Below, piece after piece: positions 51,856 through 60,895 of a DNA stretch of 64,000 bases. A program made the translations under genes and the position numbers. Position 1 is the stretch's first letter; the number at the start of each line of letters is the position of its first letter. The notes beneath the pieces are model-generated. The model was not told the origin of the DNA. It saw only the letters and a program-made list of their open reading frames with translations, and searched no databases. The stretch is from Novosphingobium sp. PhB57 (GTDB taxonomy: Bacteria; Pseudomonadota; Alphaproteobacteria; Sphingomonadales; Sphingomonadaceae), in contig NZ_SMBO01000001.1 in assembly GCF_004342985.1 (NCBI RefSeq), forward strand, positions 1 to 64,000. The letters are read 5' to 3'.

Positions 51856-53379
51856 ATGTCGTACGACGTGGTTGTCGTAGGCTGCGGCCCTGTGGGCGCG
51901 CTGGCTGCGAACCTTCTCGGCCTGAAAGGGCTCAACGTGCTGGTTCTCGAACGGGAACTGGAACACTATCCGCTGCCGCGCGCGGTCCATCTCGATCATG
52001 AGATGATGCGGCTGTTCCAGTCGGCCGGGGTGATCGATCGGGTGGAAGGCGACATGATCGCCACCGACGGCCACCTGCATGTCGGCGCCGACCACGGGGT
52101 GATCCGCTACATGGGCACCGTGGGCAAGCCGCGCCCGTTTGGCTGGGCCAACGACTACTTCTTCTACCAGCCCGAACTCGAAGCGCACTTGCGCGAAGGC
52201 TTTGCAGGCAGGGACAACGTCGAACTCGTGCTCGGCGCTACGTTCCTCGGCCTGACGCAGGACGAGCGCGGCGTCACCGTCGACTATAGCGAAGACGGTG
52301 AAACGCGCAGGGCCTCGGCCCGCTGGGTGATTGCCTGCGACGGCGCCCGCAGTTCGGTCCGCAAGGCGCTGGGCGTCGGACTGGACGATCTCGATTTCGA
52401 GGAGCCCTGGCTCGTCGTCGACGCCGAGGTCGAAGGGCCGGTCGCGTTCCCGCCGCTCTCCGGCGTGCCCGAGGGGGCGGACCTCCAGCGCCTCTCGGTG
52501 ATGATGTGCGATCCCTCGCGCCCCGCCACCGTGGTTCCCGGCCGCCGCGACCACCGTCGGTGGGAGTTCATGCTGCTTCCCGGTGAAGACGATGTCGCGA
52601 TGTCGGCACCGGATAAGGTGGCCGAACTCGTCGGTGCGTGGATGGCCGATGTGCCGCACAGGATCGTGCGCGCCGCGACTTATCGTTTCCACGGCCTCGT
52701 CGCGCACCAGTGGCAGGTCGGGAACGTGTTCCTCGCCGGTGACGCCGCGCACCAGACGCCGCCGTTCTTCGGGCAGGGCATGTGCCATGGCCTGCGCGAT
52801 GTCGCCAATCTGGCGTGGAAGATGGACGCAGTGGCCAACCACGGCGCCGACGCTGCGGTGCTCGATAGCTACCAGCCCGAGCGCGACCCGCATGTCCGCG
52901 CGGTGATCGGTGCTGCCGTTGCCGCCGGGCGCTACATCTGCGAACTCGATCCCGCCGAGGCCTCTGCGCGCGATGCCCGCATCCGCGAGGAAGCGCGGCA
53001 GAAGTCCGGCGAGACCGCGCATGACCTGATCCCGGCGATTGCCGAGGGCGTGGTGCTGCCCGGCACGACCGGCGCGGGTGCGCGCTTCGTGCAGCCGGTG
53101 CTCGCCGATGGCCGCAAGCTCGACGACCTTACCGGCGGCGACTGGCGCCTGTTCGTCCGCGACGATGCGGTGCCGGGCAGCGTAGAGGGCGTAACCCGCA
53201 TCGCCGCCAGCACCTTGCCGGACAATGGCGCGGTGACCGCATGGCTGGATGACCACGGCGTCGATGCCGTGCTGATCCGCCCCGACCACTACGTCTTCGG
53301 AACCGCCAGCCACAGCGCCGAAGACCTGCTTGCCGCCCGCGCGGCGCAGCTTTTCAGCCATCAGGAGCTTGCCGCATGA
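51856..53379 (+). CDS. FAD-dependent aromatic monooxygenase (MhpA-like)
   Basis: This 507-aa class A flavoprotein hydroxylase has the dinucleotide motif VVGCGPVGALAANLLG (residues 8-23), the DG motif IACDGARSSVRKALG and the GD motif FLAGDAAHQTPPFFGQGMCH, the last typical of MhpA (3-hydroxyphenylpropionate hydroxylase). A C-terminal thioredoxin-like region follows. It would add a hydroxyl group next to an existing phenol and create a catechol for the extradiol enzyme two genes downstream. It overlaps the GlcG-like gene by four bases. Confidence 0.9.
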   Translation: MSYDVVVVGCGPVGALAANLLGLKGLNVLVLERELEHYPLPRAVHLDHEMMRLFQSAGVIDRVEGDMIATDGHLHVGADHGVIRYMGTVGKPRPFGWANDYFFYQPELEAHLREGFAGRDNVELVLGATFLGLTQDERGVTVDYSEDGETRRASARWVIACDGARSSVRKALGVGLDDLDFEEPWLVVDAEVEGPVAFPPLSGVPEGADLQRLSVMMCDPSRPATVVPGRRDHRRWEFMLLPGEDDVAMSAPDKVAELVGAWMADVPHRIVRAATYRFHGLVAHQWQVGNVFLAGDAAHQTPPFFGQGMCHGLRDVANLAWKMDAVANHGADAAVLDSYQPERDPHVRAVIGAAVAAGRYICELDPAEASARDARIREEARQKSGETAHDLIPAIAEGVVLPGTTGAGARFVQPVLADGRKLDDLTGGDWRLFVRDDAVPGSVEGVTRIAASTLPDNGAVTAWLDDHGVDAVLIRPDHYVFGTASHSAEDLLAARAAQLFSHQELAA

Positions 53380-53807
53380 CTCTCACGCTGGCTCAGGCCC
53401 AGACCATCGTTACCGCCACGCTTGCCGAAGCGCGCGCCCGGGGTGCCAAGCAGCTCGCGGTGATCGTGCTCGACGCAGGCGCCCACCCGGTCGCCTTCGC
53501 GCGCGAGGACGGGGCGAGCCTCTACCGCTTCGATATCGCCAAGGCCAAGGCCGAAGGCGCCGTGGGCATGGATGCGGACACCGCCGTCCTGGCCGAGCGG
53601 GCCAAGGGGAATCCGGTGTTCTTTCAAAGCGTCACCGCTGCCGTCGGCGGCCGCATCGCGTTCTCCCCGGGTGGGGTGGTGATCCGCGATGCCGCCGGCA
53701 CTTTGATCGGCGCCGTCGGCGTCAGCGGTGACACCGGCGAGTGTGATGCCGACTGCGCCCGCGCCGGCATCCGCGCGGCGGGGCTCTCTCAGGAGACAGA
53801 AGCATGA
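53376..53807 (+). CDS. GlcG/HbpS family heme-degrading-type protein
   Basis: This 143-aa protein of the GlcG/HbpS (DUF336) family is visible as LTLAQAQTIVTATLAEARA, AVIVLDAGAHPVAFAREDGA and GGVVIRDAAGTLIGAVGVSG. Family members bind heme or act as small accessory proteins in catabolic clusters; the biochemical role is poorly defined. It is translationally coupled on both sides (ATGA overlaps). Confidence 0.85.
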   Translation: MTLTLAQAQTIVTATLAEARARGAKQLAVIVLDAGAHPVAFAREDGASLYRFDIAKAKAEGAVGMDADTAVLAERAKGNPVFFQSVTAAVGGRIAFSPGGVVIRDAAGTLIGAVGVSGDTGECDADCARAGIRAAGLSQETEA

Positions 53808-54688
53808 AACTGCGCAGCATCGAACTGGCGCTACCCGATCCGGCCGCCGCCGCCGCGTTCATGACCGAAATCTGGGGCATGGCCGCCGCTGAACCCAAAG
53901 GCGATACGCAGTACCTGCGCGGCTCCGGCCCGTTTCCCTACCTCGTCGCGTTCGAGAAGTCGGAGGACGAATTCGTCCGCTCCACCACGTTCGTCTGCAC
54001 CGCCGAGGAACTGGAAGCCCTGAAAGCCCGCGTCGCTGCCGCCGGATGGACTGCCAGCCCGACCACCAGCGAAGATCTCGGCGGCGGGCAAGGCGTGCTG
54101 GTCGAACTGCCCGAAGGCACGATCCTGCGCTTCCTCGTCGATGCTACCGAAGTCGAACCGATCGCCGGGCGCGATCTGCCGGTGAAGCTCACTCACGTCG
54201 TTTTCAACGCCGCCGATGCCGAAGCCTGCGGCGATGCGGTAGAGGATGTGCTGGGCTTCCGCGTGTCGGACCGCACCAAGGGCATGGTCTTCGTGCGCTG
54301 CAACGACAGCCACCACTCCACCGCCTTTGCCCGCGCCGGCTTCGCCTCGCTCAACCATGTCGCCTTCGAGATGGAGGACATGGACGCGGTGATGCGCGGT
54401 ATCGGCCGCTTGCGCGATCATGCGCTGGTGCCCGCCTGGGGCCCCGGCCGCCACGGGCCTGGCGCCAATGTCTACGCCTACTTCATCGCCCCGTTCGGCC
54501 CGGTGATCGAATTCTCGACCGCCGTGGAGAAAGTGCCGGAGGACTACAAGGTCGGCGCGCCGGACGACTGGACTTGGCCTGCGGGTCGCATCGACCAGTG
54601 GGGCATCTCCGACAAGGATTTCGATGGCCTTCGCCGCGCCGAGGAACGCTTCCGCTTCCGCCGCGACTGGGAAGCCGCACCGCTCTGA
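53804..54688 (+). CDS. Type I extradiol ring-cleavage dioxygenase (two-domain VOC)
   Basis: This 294-aa protein is made of two vicinal-oxygen-chelate domains. The C-terminal one carries the full active site: Fe(II) ligands His131 (KLTHVVF), His185 (SLNHVAFE) and Glu237 (VIEFST), the acid-base His in CNDSHHSTAF (170/171), and Tyr226 in AYFIAPFG. The arrangement matches catechol 2,3-dioxygenase/BphC relatives. It should cleave the catechol produced by the adjacent monooxygenase between C2 and C3. The true ring substrate is unknown. Confidence 0.85.
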   Translation: MKLRSIELALPDPAAAAAFMTEIWGMAAAEPKGDTQYLRGSGPFPYLVAFEKSEDEFVRSTTFVCTAEELEALKARVAAAGWTASPTTSEDLGGGQGVLVELPEGTILRFLVDATEVEPIAGRDLPVKLTHVVFNAADAEACGDAVEDVLGFRVSDRTKGMVFVRCNDSHHSTAFARAGFASLNHVAFEMEDMDAVMRGIGRLRDHALVPAWGPGRHGPGANVYAYFIAPFGPVIEFSTAVEKVPEDYKVGAPDDWTWPAGRIDQWGISDKDFDGLRRAEERFRFRRDWEAAPL

Positions 54689-54735
54689 CTATTTGACCGC
54701 CACCGCGCGAGACGCGGGGGCAGGGGAGACTACGC

Positions 54736-55569
54736 ATGAACCGTTACATCAGCTTCGAACGTCCCGATGGCAGCAAGAGCTTCGGCCGCCTCGAAGGGGA
54801 CAAGGTGATCGATCTCGGCGCATCCGGCGCGGACGCATGGCTGAAGGACGTGCTGGCAGGCGACCTTGCCGCGCTGCCCGCGACGGGCGCGTTCGCCGCG
54901 GATGCCGTGAGCCTGCTGCCGGTCGTGCCGAACCCGGAAAAGATCCTCTGCGTCGGCCTCAACTACGCCAGCCACGTTGCCGAAACCGGCCGCGAGCAGA
55001 AGGAACACCCGGCGATCTTCACCCGCTGGGCCGACAGCCTGATCGCCGATGGCGAGCCTATGGTCCGCCCGCCCGAAAGCGAACGCTTCGACTACGAGGG
55101 CGAACTCGCCGTCATCATCGGCAAGGGCGGCCGCCGCATCGCGCCCGAGAACGCATGGGAGCACGTTGCCGGTTTTGCGCCGTTCAACGATGGCTCGATC
55201 CGCGACTGGCAGCGCCACAACATCCAGTTCACGCCGGGCAAGACCTGGCCCGGCACCGGCGGCTTCGGCCCTTCGATGGTGGCCGCTTCGGACGTGGAAG
55301 ACCTCGCCTCGCAGCGCGTGCAGACCCGCGTGAACGGCGAACTGGTGCAGGACCAGCCGGTGTCCGACATGATCTGGGATATCCCCACGGTCATCGCCTA
55401 TTGCTCGACTTTCACCGACCTCAAGCCCGGCGATGTGATCGCCACCGGCACCCCGGGCGGCGTCGGCGACAAGCGCAAGCCCCCGCTCTACCTCAAGGCC
55501 GGCGACACGGTCGAAGTGTCCGTGGGCGTGATCGGCACCCTTTCCAACCCCGTCATCGACGAGACCTGA
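54736..55569 (+). CDS. Fumarylacetoacetate hydrolase family protein
   Basis: This 277-aa FAH-fold enzyme has the core signature ILCVGLNYASHVAE and the metal-site motif FDYEGELAVIIGKGGR (Glu/Glu). It also has FAPFNDGSIRDWQ and a late GDVIATGTPGGVG. FAH-family enzymes hydrolyse, hydrate or decarboxylate acylpyruvate-like ring-cleavage products, so it is the natural next step after the extradiol enzyme. It follows the dioxygenase by 47 bp with a GGGGAGA ribosome site. Confidence 0.9.
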   Translation: MNRYISFERPDGSKSFGRLEGDKVIDLGASGADAWLKDVLAGDLAALPATGAFAADAVSLLPVVPNPEKILCVGLNYASHVAETGREQKEHPAIFTRWADSLIADGEPMVRPPESERFDYEGELAVIIGKGGRRIAPENAWEHVAGFAPFNDGSIRDWQRHNIQFTPGKTWPGTGGFGPSMVAASDVEDLASQRVQTRVNGELVQDQPVSDMIWDIPTVIAYCSTFTDLKPGDVIATGTPGGVGDKRKPPLYLKAGDTVEVSVGVIGTLSNPVIDET

Positions 55570-55635
55570 CGGGTCGCATCCATAAAATTGGCCATAAAAA
55601 CCGGCTATAAACAATCAGTTTGGGGAGAGACCAAT

Positions 55636-57912
55636 ATGAACACCATCAGCAAGTTCAGCCTGCTTTCCGGCATCGCCCTGGGCGCCGTCAGCGTTTCCGC
55701 CCAGGCCCAGGAGGCCCCTCAGGCCGCCGCGCCTCAGGCAGCCGAGGCCCCGCAGGTTTCCGGCACCGACATCATCGTCACCGCCCAGCGCCGCGCGGAG
55801 AAGGTGACCGAGGTTCCTATCTCGATCACCGTCGCCAATGCCGCGCAGCTTGAGCGCCAGCAGGTCAACACCGTCAATGACCTGGCCCGGATCGCCCCAA
55901 GCCTCGAAATCCAGCAGGCCCCCGGACAGAACACCGGCGGCGGCGGCTCGGTCCGCGGCATCGGCACGCAGACTTTCTCGCCTGGAGCAGTCGCCTCGGT
56001 GGGCGTGGTGGTCGACCAGGTCAGCCAGGGTAACGCGAACATCTCGGACCTGTTCGACATCGCCCGCGTCGAAGTGCTCAAGGGGCCGCAGGGTACGCTG
56101 TTCGGTTTGACGACTTCTGCCGGCGTTATCAACATCACCACGAACCGCCCGGAATTCGGCGCCTTCTCCGCTCGCATCCGCACCGAACTGTCGGATGCCG
56201 GTACTGCCGGTTCCAAGTATGGCAACCAGGTCGTGCAGGGGCTGGTCAACATTCCACTCGCCGCGAATGCGGCGCTGCGCGTCTCGGGCGTCGCCAACTT
56301 GCGGCAGGGCGTGAATCGCAATGCCACCACGGGTGAGCTTAACGATACCGATCGCTACGGTGTGCGCGGGCGACTGCTCTGGGAGCCCAGCGATCGCGTC
56401 ACAGTCAACCTGATCGGCGATTATTCCCAGACGCGCTACGAGAACGGCGGCGATTTCTTTACTTTCGTCAAGACCGGCGGTCCCGGCACGTTCCTCGGCG
56501 GCGCGGGCTTCGATCCGGTTGGTATCACCGACCGACTGGCGAGCTGCGGCGTGACGCCGGGTGAGGGCAATCGCAACTACTGCACCGATGAAAGCTATGT
56601 CGGAAAGAGCAAGAACTACGGCGGTTCGGTCCAGGTCGATTACGAAGCGGATCCGTTCACGCTGACCTCGATCACTGCCTTGCGCAAATCGAGCGAGAGC
56701 GGTTACGGCGCCGCCTCCAACGTATTCCGCGGCGATCCGCTGGAGCTTCAGGTCCATAACGATCCCGTCAATCGCGACCTCAGCCTGTTCACACAGGAAT
56801 TCCGCGTAAGTTCCGCGGCAGGACAGCCAATCGAATATACCGCCGGCGCCTTCTATTCGAACCAGAAACAAACGCGCGATCCGGAGACCGTTCGCGTTAC
56901 CCTCATTCCGGCGCCGAACGTTGTCATTCCCATCGTAACCACCACGACGCCGCAATTGACCATCCGCGACGAATCGCTGGCCTTCTTCGGCCAGGTGACC
57001 GGCCATGTCAGCGACCAGTTCCGCCTTATCGGCGGCGTACGCTACACGACCGACCGCCTGTCGCTCGATTCTTTCGACACCGCCGGAGCGGTCTCCGATC
57101 GCACTGTGCTGGACGTGGCCAAGTGGTCATGGCGCCTGGGCGCGCAATACGACATTACCGGCTCGACGATGGCCTACGCCACGGTTTCGCGCGGGTTCAA
57201 GGGCGGCCAGATCGCGGTTCCCACTGCAGCCAGCCCTTACGTGGTCCTGCCGGAAATCCCCACGTCCTACGAGGCCGGCGTCAAGTCGACGCTGTTCGGT
57301 GGCTGGGTTGCCGATCTCAGCGTGTTCTACATGAAGATCGACAACTTCCAGGCGCAGAGCTGCACGGTCGATGCCAATGCCATCATCTCGTGCGACCAGA
57401 CCAATATCAACGGCGTGAAGACCCGCGGCGCCGAACTGAACTTCTTCGGCAAAGTGTTCGACGGCCTCTCGCTCAACACCGGCTTCATCTATTCGAAGGC
57501 TACTTATCCGAAGAACTTCCTCGGCACCGACGGCACCGATATCGGCGGCAGCCAGTTGGCCTATGCGCCGCGCTACAAGTTCACGCTCTCGGGCCAGTAC
57601 GACATGCCGTTGGGCGAGAACTTCGGCGGGTTCCTGGCTGTCGACACCGTTTGGAAGTCGCGCATTCGCTACGAGGCCAATTCGGTCGCGGATACGACCT
57701 TCCGGCCGCACTGGCTCGTCGGTGGGCGGATCGGCGTAAAGACCGCGGATGATCGCTACACCGTCGCGGTCTTCGCACGGAACCTGTTCAACGTCCACGA
57801 ACCTTCGCTGATGCAGAGCGACTTCCCCTATAACGGTGCCGAAAATATCGGCGCGATCTACGGGCCTCAGTCCTACCGGAACATCGGCATCAGCCTCGAC
57901 GCCAAGTTCTGA
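55636..57912 (+). CDS. TonB-dependent receptor of the catabolic cluster
   Basis: This 758-aa outer-membrane receptor has a signal peptide ending in SAQAQ and a spacer rich in Ala/Pro/Gln. A TonB-box/plug has IIVTAQRRAEKVTEVPISIT, SVRGIGTQTFSPG and VEVLKGPQGTLFGLTTSAGV. The barrel ends in YRNIGISLDAKF. LFGLT in place of LFGRN marks one subgroup of sphingomonad receptors. The start at 55636 has GGGGAGAG upstream. It is embedded between ring-cleavage genes and hydrolases, so it probably imports the pathway substrate. Confidence 0.92.
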   Translation: MNTISKFSLLSGIALGAVSVSAQAQEAPQAAAPQAAEAPQVSGTDIIVTAQRRAEKVTEVPISITVANAAQLERQQVNTVNDLARIAPSLEIQQAPGQNTGGGGSVRGIGTQTFSPGAVASVGVVVDQVSQGNANISDLFDIARVEVLKGPQGTLFGLTTSAGVINITTNRPEFGAFSARIRTELSDAGTAGSKYGNQVVQGLVNIPLAANAALRVSGVANLRQGVNRNATTGELNDTDRYGVRGRLLWEPSDRVTVNLIGDYSQTRYENGGDFFTFVKTGGPGTFLGGAGFDPVGITDRLASCGVTPGEGNRNYCTDESYVGKSKNYGGSVQVDYEADPFTLTSITALRKSSESGYGAASNVFRGDPLELQVHNDPVNRDLSLFTQEFRVSSAAGQPIEYTAGAFYSNQKQTRDPETVRVTLIPAPNVVIPIVTTTTPQLTIRDESLAFFGQVTGHVSDQFRLIGGVRYTTDRLSLDSFDTAGAVSDRTVLDVAKWSWRLGAQYDITGSTMAYATVSRGFKGGQIAVPTAASPYVVLPEIPTSYEAGVKSTLFGGWVADLSVFYMKIDNFQAQSCTVDANAIISCDQTNINGVKTRGAELNFFGKVFDGLSLNTGFIYSKATYPKNFLGTDGTDIGGSQLAYAPRYKFTLSGQYDMPLGENFGGFLAVDTVWKSRIRYEANSVADTTFRPHWLVGGRIGVKTADDRYTVAVFARNLFNVHEPSLMQSDFPYNGAENIGAIYGPQSYRNIGISLDAKF

Positions 57913-57976
57913 TCGGGAACGCCGGGCGCGGCAGCGGCTGCGCCCGGCACCATTTCTGCGAACGAGAAAGGGCAAT

Positions 57977-58462
57977 ATGCAGAGGCATTTCAATCCCGAT
58001 CGCCTGCTGCGACGCGAGCAGCTCCTCAGCGCGGCGATCAATGCGGTGCTGAGCGCGGCCTTCTTCGCGCTGGTCTTCGGTATCGGTGACCGCGCGCTTA
58101 CCATGGCCGCGCCCGACAGCTTCGCGCTCGATTTCCTGCCGCAGGGGGCGATGGTCTCGCTCATGGCGTCGCTCGTGCCTGCGCTCGCAATGCGCGGCCG
58201 CCTGCGCAAGAGCGATTTTCTCCGGCAGGGACGCGACCCCTCCGGTGGCAGGATCGTGGCCGCTACCGCAAAGGGCGTCTTACTCGGCCTGTCCAGCGGC
58301 GCGCTGCTTTTCGCCCTGGCGCGGCTGGGGCCTCTGGCACATGTACCAAGCTACCCGGCGCTGGCCTTCAAGATCCTCTACGGCGCGGGGCTGGGTGCCG
58401 TCTGTACCCGATTGGCGTTGACCGGCCTGTTCGAAGGCGTGTTCAGGGAGCGAACGACATGA
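57977..58462 (+). CDS. Unrecognised four-span membrane protein
   Basis: This 161-aa protein has about four hydrophobic segments (AAINAVLSAAFFALVFGIG, LDFLPQGAMVSLMASLVPAL, GVLLGLSSGALLFALARLG, ILYGAGLGAVCTRLALTGL) with basic loops (MRGRLRKSDFLRQGRD). I recognise no family. The start at 57977 has AGAAAGGG upstream, and the stop overlaps the esterase start (ATGA). Similar small membrane proteins occur beside TBDR/esterase genes, but the role is unknown. Confidence 0.75.
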   Translation: MQRHFNPDRLLRREQLLSAAINAVLSAAFFALVFGIGDRALTMAAPDSFALDFLPQGAMVSLMASLVPALAMRGRLRKSDFLRQGRDPSGGRIVAATAKGVLLGLSSGALLFALARLGPLAHVPSYPALAFKILYGAGLGAVCTRLALTGLFEGVFRERTT

Positions 58463-59313
58463 AGGGCACGATTGCGCAGCTGGACACGCGGCTGGGGCCG
58501 GATGTCGTTGCAGCCGTCCGTGCGCTTTACGAGCCGGAGCAGGCGCCCCTCGCCGCCGAGATCGCGCCGGTCGCGCTCGACTGCGCCTATGGTCCCGATC
58601 CCCGCAACCGCCTCGACCTCTATGGCCAGGGAGGCGATCCCCGTCCGGTCGTGCTGTTCGTTCATGGCGGGGGCTTCCTCGTTGGCGACAAAGGTGGACA
58701 AGCGGGCGCCGGCGAAAGCGGTTGGACCAATGCCCATGTCGGGCGCTGGGCGGCCGCGAACGGGCTGATCGGCGCGGTGATGAACTACCGCCTCGCGCCT
58801 GCGCACATGTGGCCTTCGGGCGCGGAGGACGTGAGCCTCGCGGTCGAGTGGCTGCGCGCGAACGTGGCCGGGCATGGCGGCGATCCGGACCGGATCTTCC
58901 TGCTCGGCACTTCGGCGGGCGCGGTCCATGTCTCGGCCTTTCTGAAAGCGCGCGAGGATCACGGCAAGCTGGTGCGCGGGGCCGCGCTGCTTTCGGGGCT
59001 CTATGGGTTCACACCGCTGGATGAGCGCGACATGCTCTATTACGGCCCGCAGGATTGCTACGACTTGCGCATGCCGATGGGCGCGGTGATGGCGACCAGC
59101 CTGCCGCTCATGGTCGCCTGCGCCGAGTTCGACCCGCCGCGCTTCCAGGCCGAATGGGCCAGCCTCCTGCAAGCCCGCCTCGGCCGCCACGGCCATCTGC
59201 CGCGCGCGCACTACGCCTCCGGGCACAACCACTATTCGATGGCCATGCATCTCGGTACGTCCGACCGCCGGCTGTCCGACGAACTGCTTTCCTTCTTCGC
59301 CGACCATTCCTGA
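58459..59313 (+). CDS. Alpha/beta hydrolase (HSL-type esterase)
   Basis: This 284-aa cytoplasmic esterase of the hormone-sensitive-lipase group shows the oxyanion motif FVHGGGFLVGD (69-73), the nucleophile Ser152 in LLGTSAGAVHVSA, the acid in ACAEFDPPRF and the catalytic His in YASGHNHYSM. It lacks a signal peptide. It may remove an ester or acyl group from the imported compound. Translationally coupled to the membrane protein gene upstream. Confidence 0.87.
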   Translation: MKGTIAQLDTRLGPDVVAAVRALYEPEQAPLAAEIAPVALDCAYGPDPRNRLDLYGQGGDPRPVVLFVHGGGFLVGDKGGQAGAGESGWTNAHVGRWAAANGLIGAVMNYRLAPAHMWPSGAEDVSLAVEWLRANVAGHGGDPDRIFLLGTSAGAVHVSAFLKAREDHGKLVRGAALLSGLYGFTPLDERDMLYYGPQDCYDLRMPMGAVMATSLPLMVACAEFDPPRFQAEWASLLQARLGRHGHLPRAHYASGHNHYSMAMHLGTSDRRLSDELLSFFADHS

Positions 59314-59323
59314 GGGGCATCCG

Positions 59324-60649
59324 ATGACCAAGATTGCGAATCTCGACCGCCGAAGCCTGCTCGCCGCTGGAGCACTTGCCGCCGCCGCGCCGGTCATGGC
59401 ACGCGCCGCCGCGAAGCGTCCAGACCCGGCCTTCCCCAAGGGCTTCCTCTGGGGCGCGGCCACCGCGCCGCACCAGATCGAAGGCAACAATGTCGCGTCC
59501 GACCTCTGGTTCGTCGAAAACCAGAAGCCGACCATCTTCGCAGAGCCTTCGGGCGACGCCGTGAACAGCCTGGAACTTTGGGCGACCGATCTGGATATCG
59601 TGAAGTCGCTGGGCCTCACCTCCTACCGCTTCGGCGTGGAATGGGCGCGGATCGAACCGGAGAAGGGCCTGTTCTCGCAGGCCATGCTCGATCACTACAA
59701 GCGGATCGTCGAAGGCTGCCACGCCCGCGGCCTGGCCCCGCTGGTGACTTTCAACCACTTCACCGCGCCGCGCTGGTTCAGCGCGCAGGGCGGCTGGAGC
59801 AACCCGGAATCCGCCCAGCTCTTCGGCCGCTACTGCGACAAGGTGGCTCGCGCGATCGGTGCCGACATCGCCATGGCCATGACGCTGAACGAGCCGAATA
59901 TCCTGCTCATCCTCAAGAACATCCTGCCCCCGCCGGTATGGGACATGCAGCGCCAGACTCTGGAGGCCGCCACCAAGCGGCTCGGCGTCGAGCGTTTCCT
60001 CTGCGCCAATGTCGCCGGGCGCGAGGACGTGGATGTCATCGTCCGGGGCCAGATGGCCGGGCACAAGGCCGCCCGCGCCGCGATCAAGGCCGTGCGCGGC
60101 GATCTGCCGGTGGGCTTCACGCTCTCGGTGCTGGACGACCAGGCTTCCGGCAAGAACTCGATGCGCGACAAGGTCCGCGCCGAGCTTTACGGCGACTGGC
60201 TGGAGATCGCCAAGGGCGACGACTTCATCGGCGTGCAGAACTACGAACGCGCGGTCTGGAACGACAAGGGCCGCCTGCCCGCGCCGGATAGCGCCGATCG
60301 CAACTGGTCCGGCACCGAAGTCTGGGCGCCGTCGCTGGCGGGCGCGGTGCGCTATGTCCACGCCGCGACCAAGGTTCCGGTGCTGGTTTCCGAACACGGC
60401 GTCGGCACCGAGGACGATACGCTGCGCGCGCGCTTCATTCCAGCGGCGCTCGAGGGGCTGAAGCAGGCGATGGACGACGGCGTGCCGGTGCTTGGCTACA
60501 TGCACTGGTCGCTGCTGGACAATTACGAGTGGATCTTCGGCTACAAGCCGCGCTTCGGCCTGTGCAGCGTGGATCGCACCACGTTCGCCCGCACGCCCAA
60601 GCCGAGCGCTGCGGTGCTGGGCGGGATTGCGAAGCGGAATTCACTTTGA
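59324..60649 (+). CDS. Tat-exported glycoside hydrolase family 1 (beta-glucosidase-like)
   Basis: This 441-aa GH1 (TIM-barrel) enzyme has a twin-arginine signal (DRRSLLAAGALAAAAPVMARA). It shows the family start FPKGFLWGAATAPHQIEG, the acid/base Glu190 in TLNEP, and the nucleophile Glu357 in LVSEHGVG; the usual motif is (I/V)TENG, so Ser-Glu-His-Gly is a subgroup variant. WSLLDNYEW near the end matches the family. Being periplasmic, it could remove a sugar from an aromatic glycoside delivered by the nearby TBDR, before the aglycone enters the ring-cleavage pathway. Confidence 0.9.
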   Translation: MTKIANLDRRSLLAAGALAAAAPVMARAAAKRPDPAFPKGFLWGAATAPHQIEGNNVASDLWFVENQKPTIFAEPSGDAVNSLELWATDLDIVKSLGLTSYRFGVEWARIEPEKGLFSQAMLDHYKRIVEGCHARGLAPLVTFNHFTAPRWFSAQGGWSNPESAQLFGRYCDKVARAIGADIAMAMTLNEPNILLILKNILPPPVWDMQRQTLEAATKRLGVERFLCANVAGREDVDVIVRGQMAGHKAARAAIKAVRGDLPVGFTLSVLDDQASGKNSMRDKVRAELYGDWLEIAKGDDFIGVQNYERAVWNDKGRLPAPDSADRNWSGTEVWAPSLAGAVRYVHAATKVPVLVSEHGVGTEDDTLRARFIPAALEGLKQAMDDGVPVLGYMHWSLLDNYEWIFGYKPRFGLCSVDRTTFARTPKPSAAVLGGIAKRNSL

Positions 60650-60667
60650 ACGCCTGCACTTCGTAAT

Positions 60668-60752
60668 CGGGAGCGCAGCGAAGCAATCCAGGGCGGCTCG
60701 GCGCGGCTCTGGATTGCCGCGTCGGCTTCGCCTCCTCGCAATGACGAGGAAC
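60668..60752. repeat. Palindromic extragenic repeat
   Basis: Arms CAATCCAG (60684) and CTGGATTG (60709) lie within a unit whose minus strand reads CGTCATTGCGAGGAGGCGAA and then CAATCCAG. This is the pattern of dispersed sequences often found between genes in alphaproteobacteria. It occupies most of the gap after the GH1 gene. Confidence 0.7.
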
Positions 60753-60858
60753 ATGGCATGCTGCCTTATCGGGCTGGCGTGCCATTTTCGTCAGGAGACC
60801 ATCGAACGCGGCGCCGCCCGCAACGGTAAGCCGCGCACCAAGCCCGCCAAATTCCGAG

Positions 60859-60883
60859 GGCCTGGGGGATCATCCCCCAGGCC
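60859..60883. terminator. Hairpin between convergent GH1 and DeoR genes
   Basis: A perfect 12-bp stem GGCCTGGGGGAT/ATCCCCCAGGCC with one central base is followed on the plus strand by TTCTTCCT. It is placed between convergent genes and may serve both, though the T-run is imperfect. Confidence 0.65.
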
Positions 60884-60895
60884 TTCTTCCTGCCT

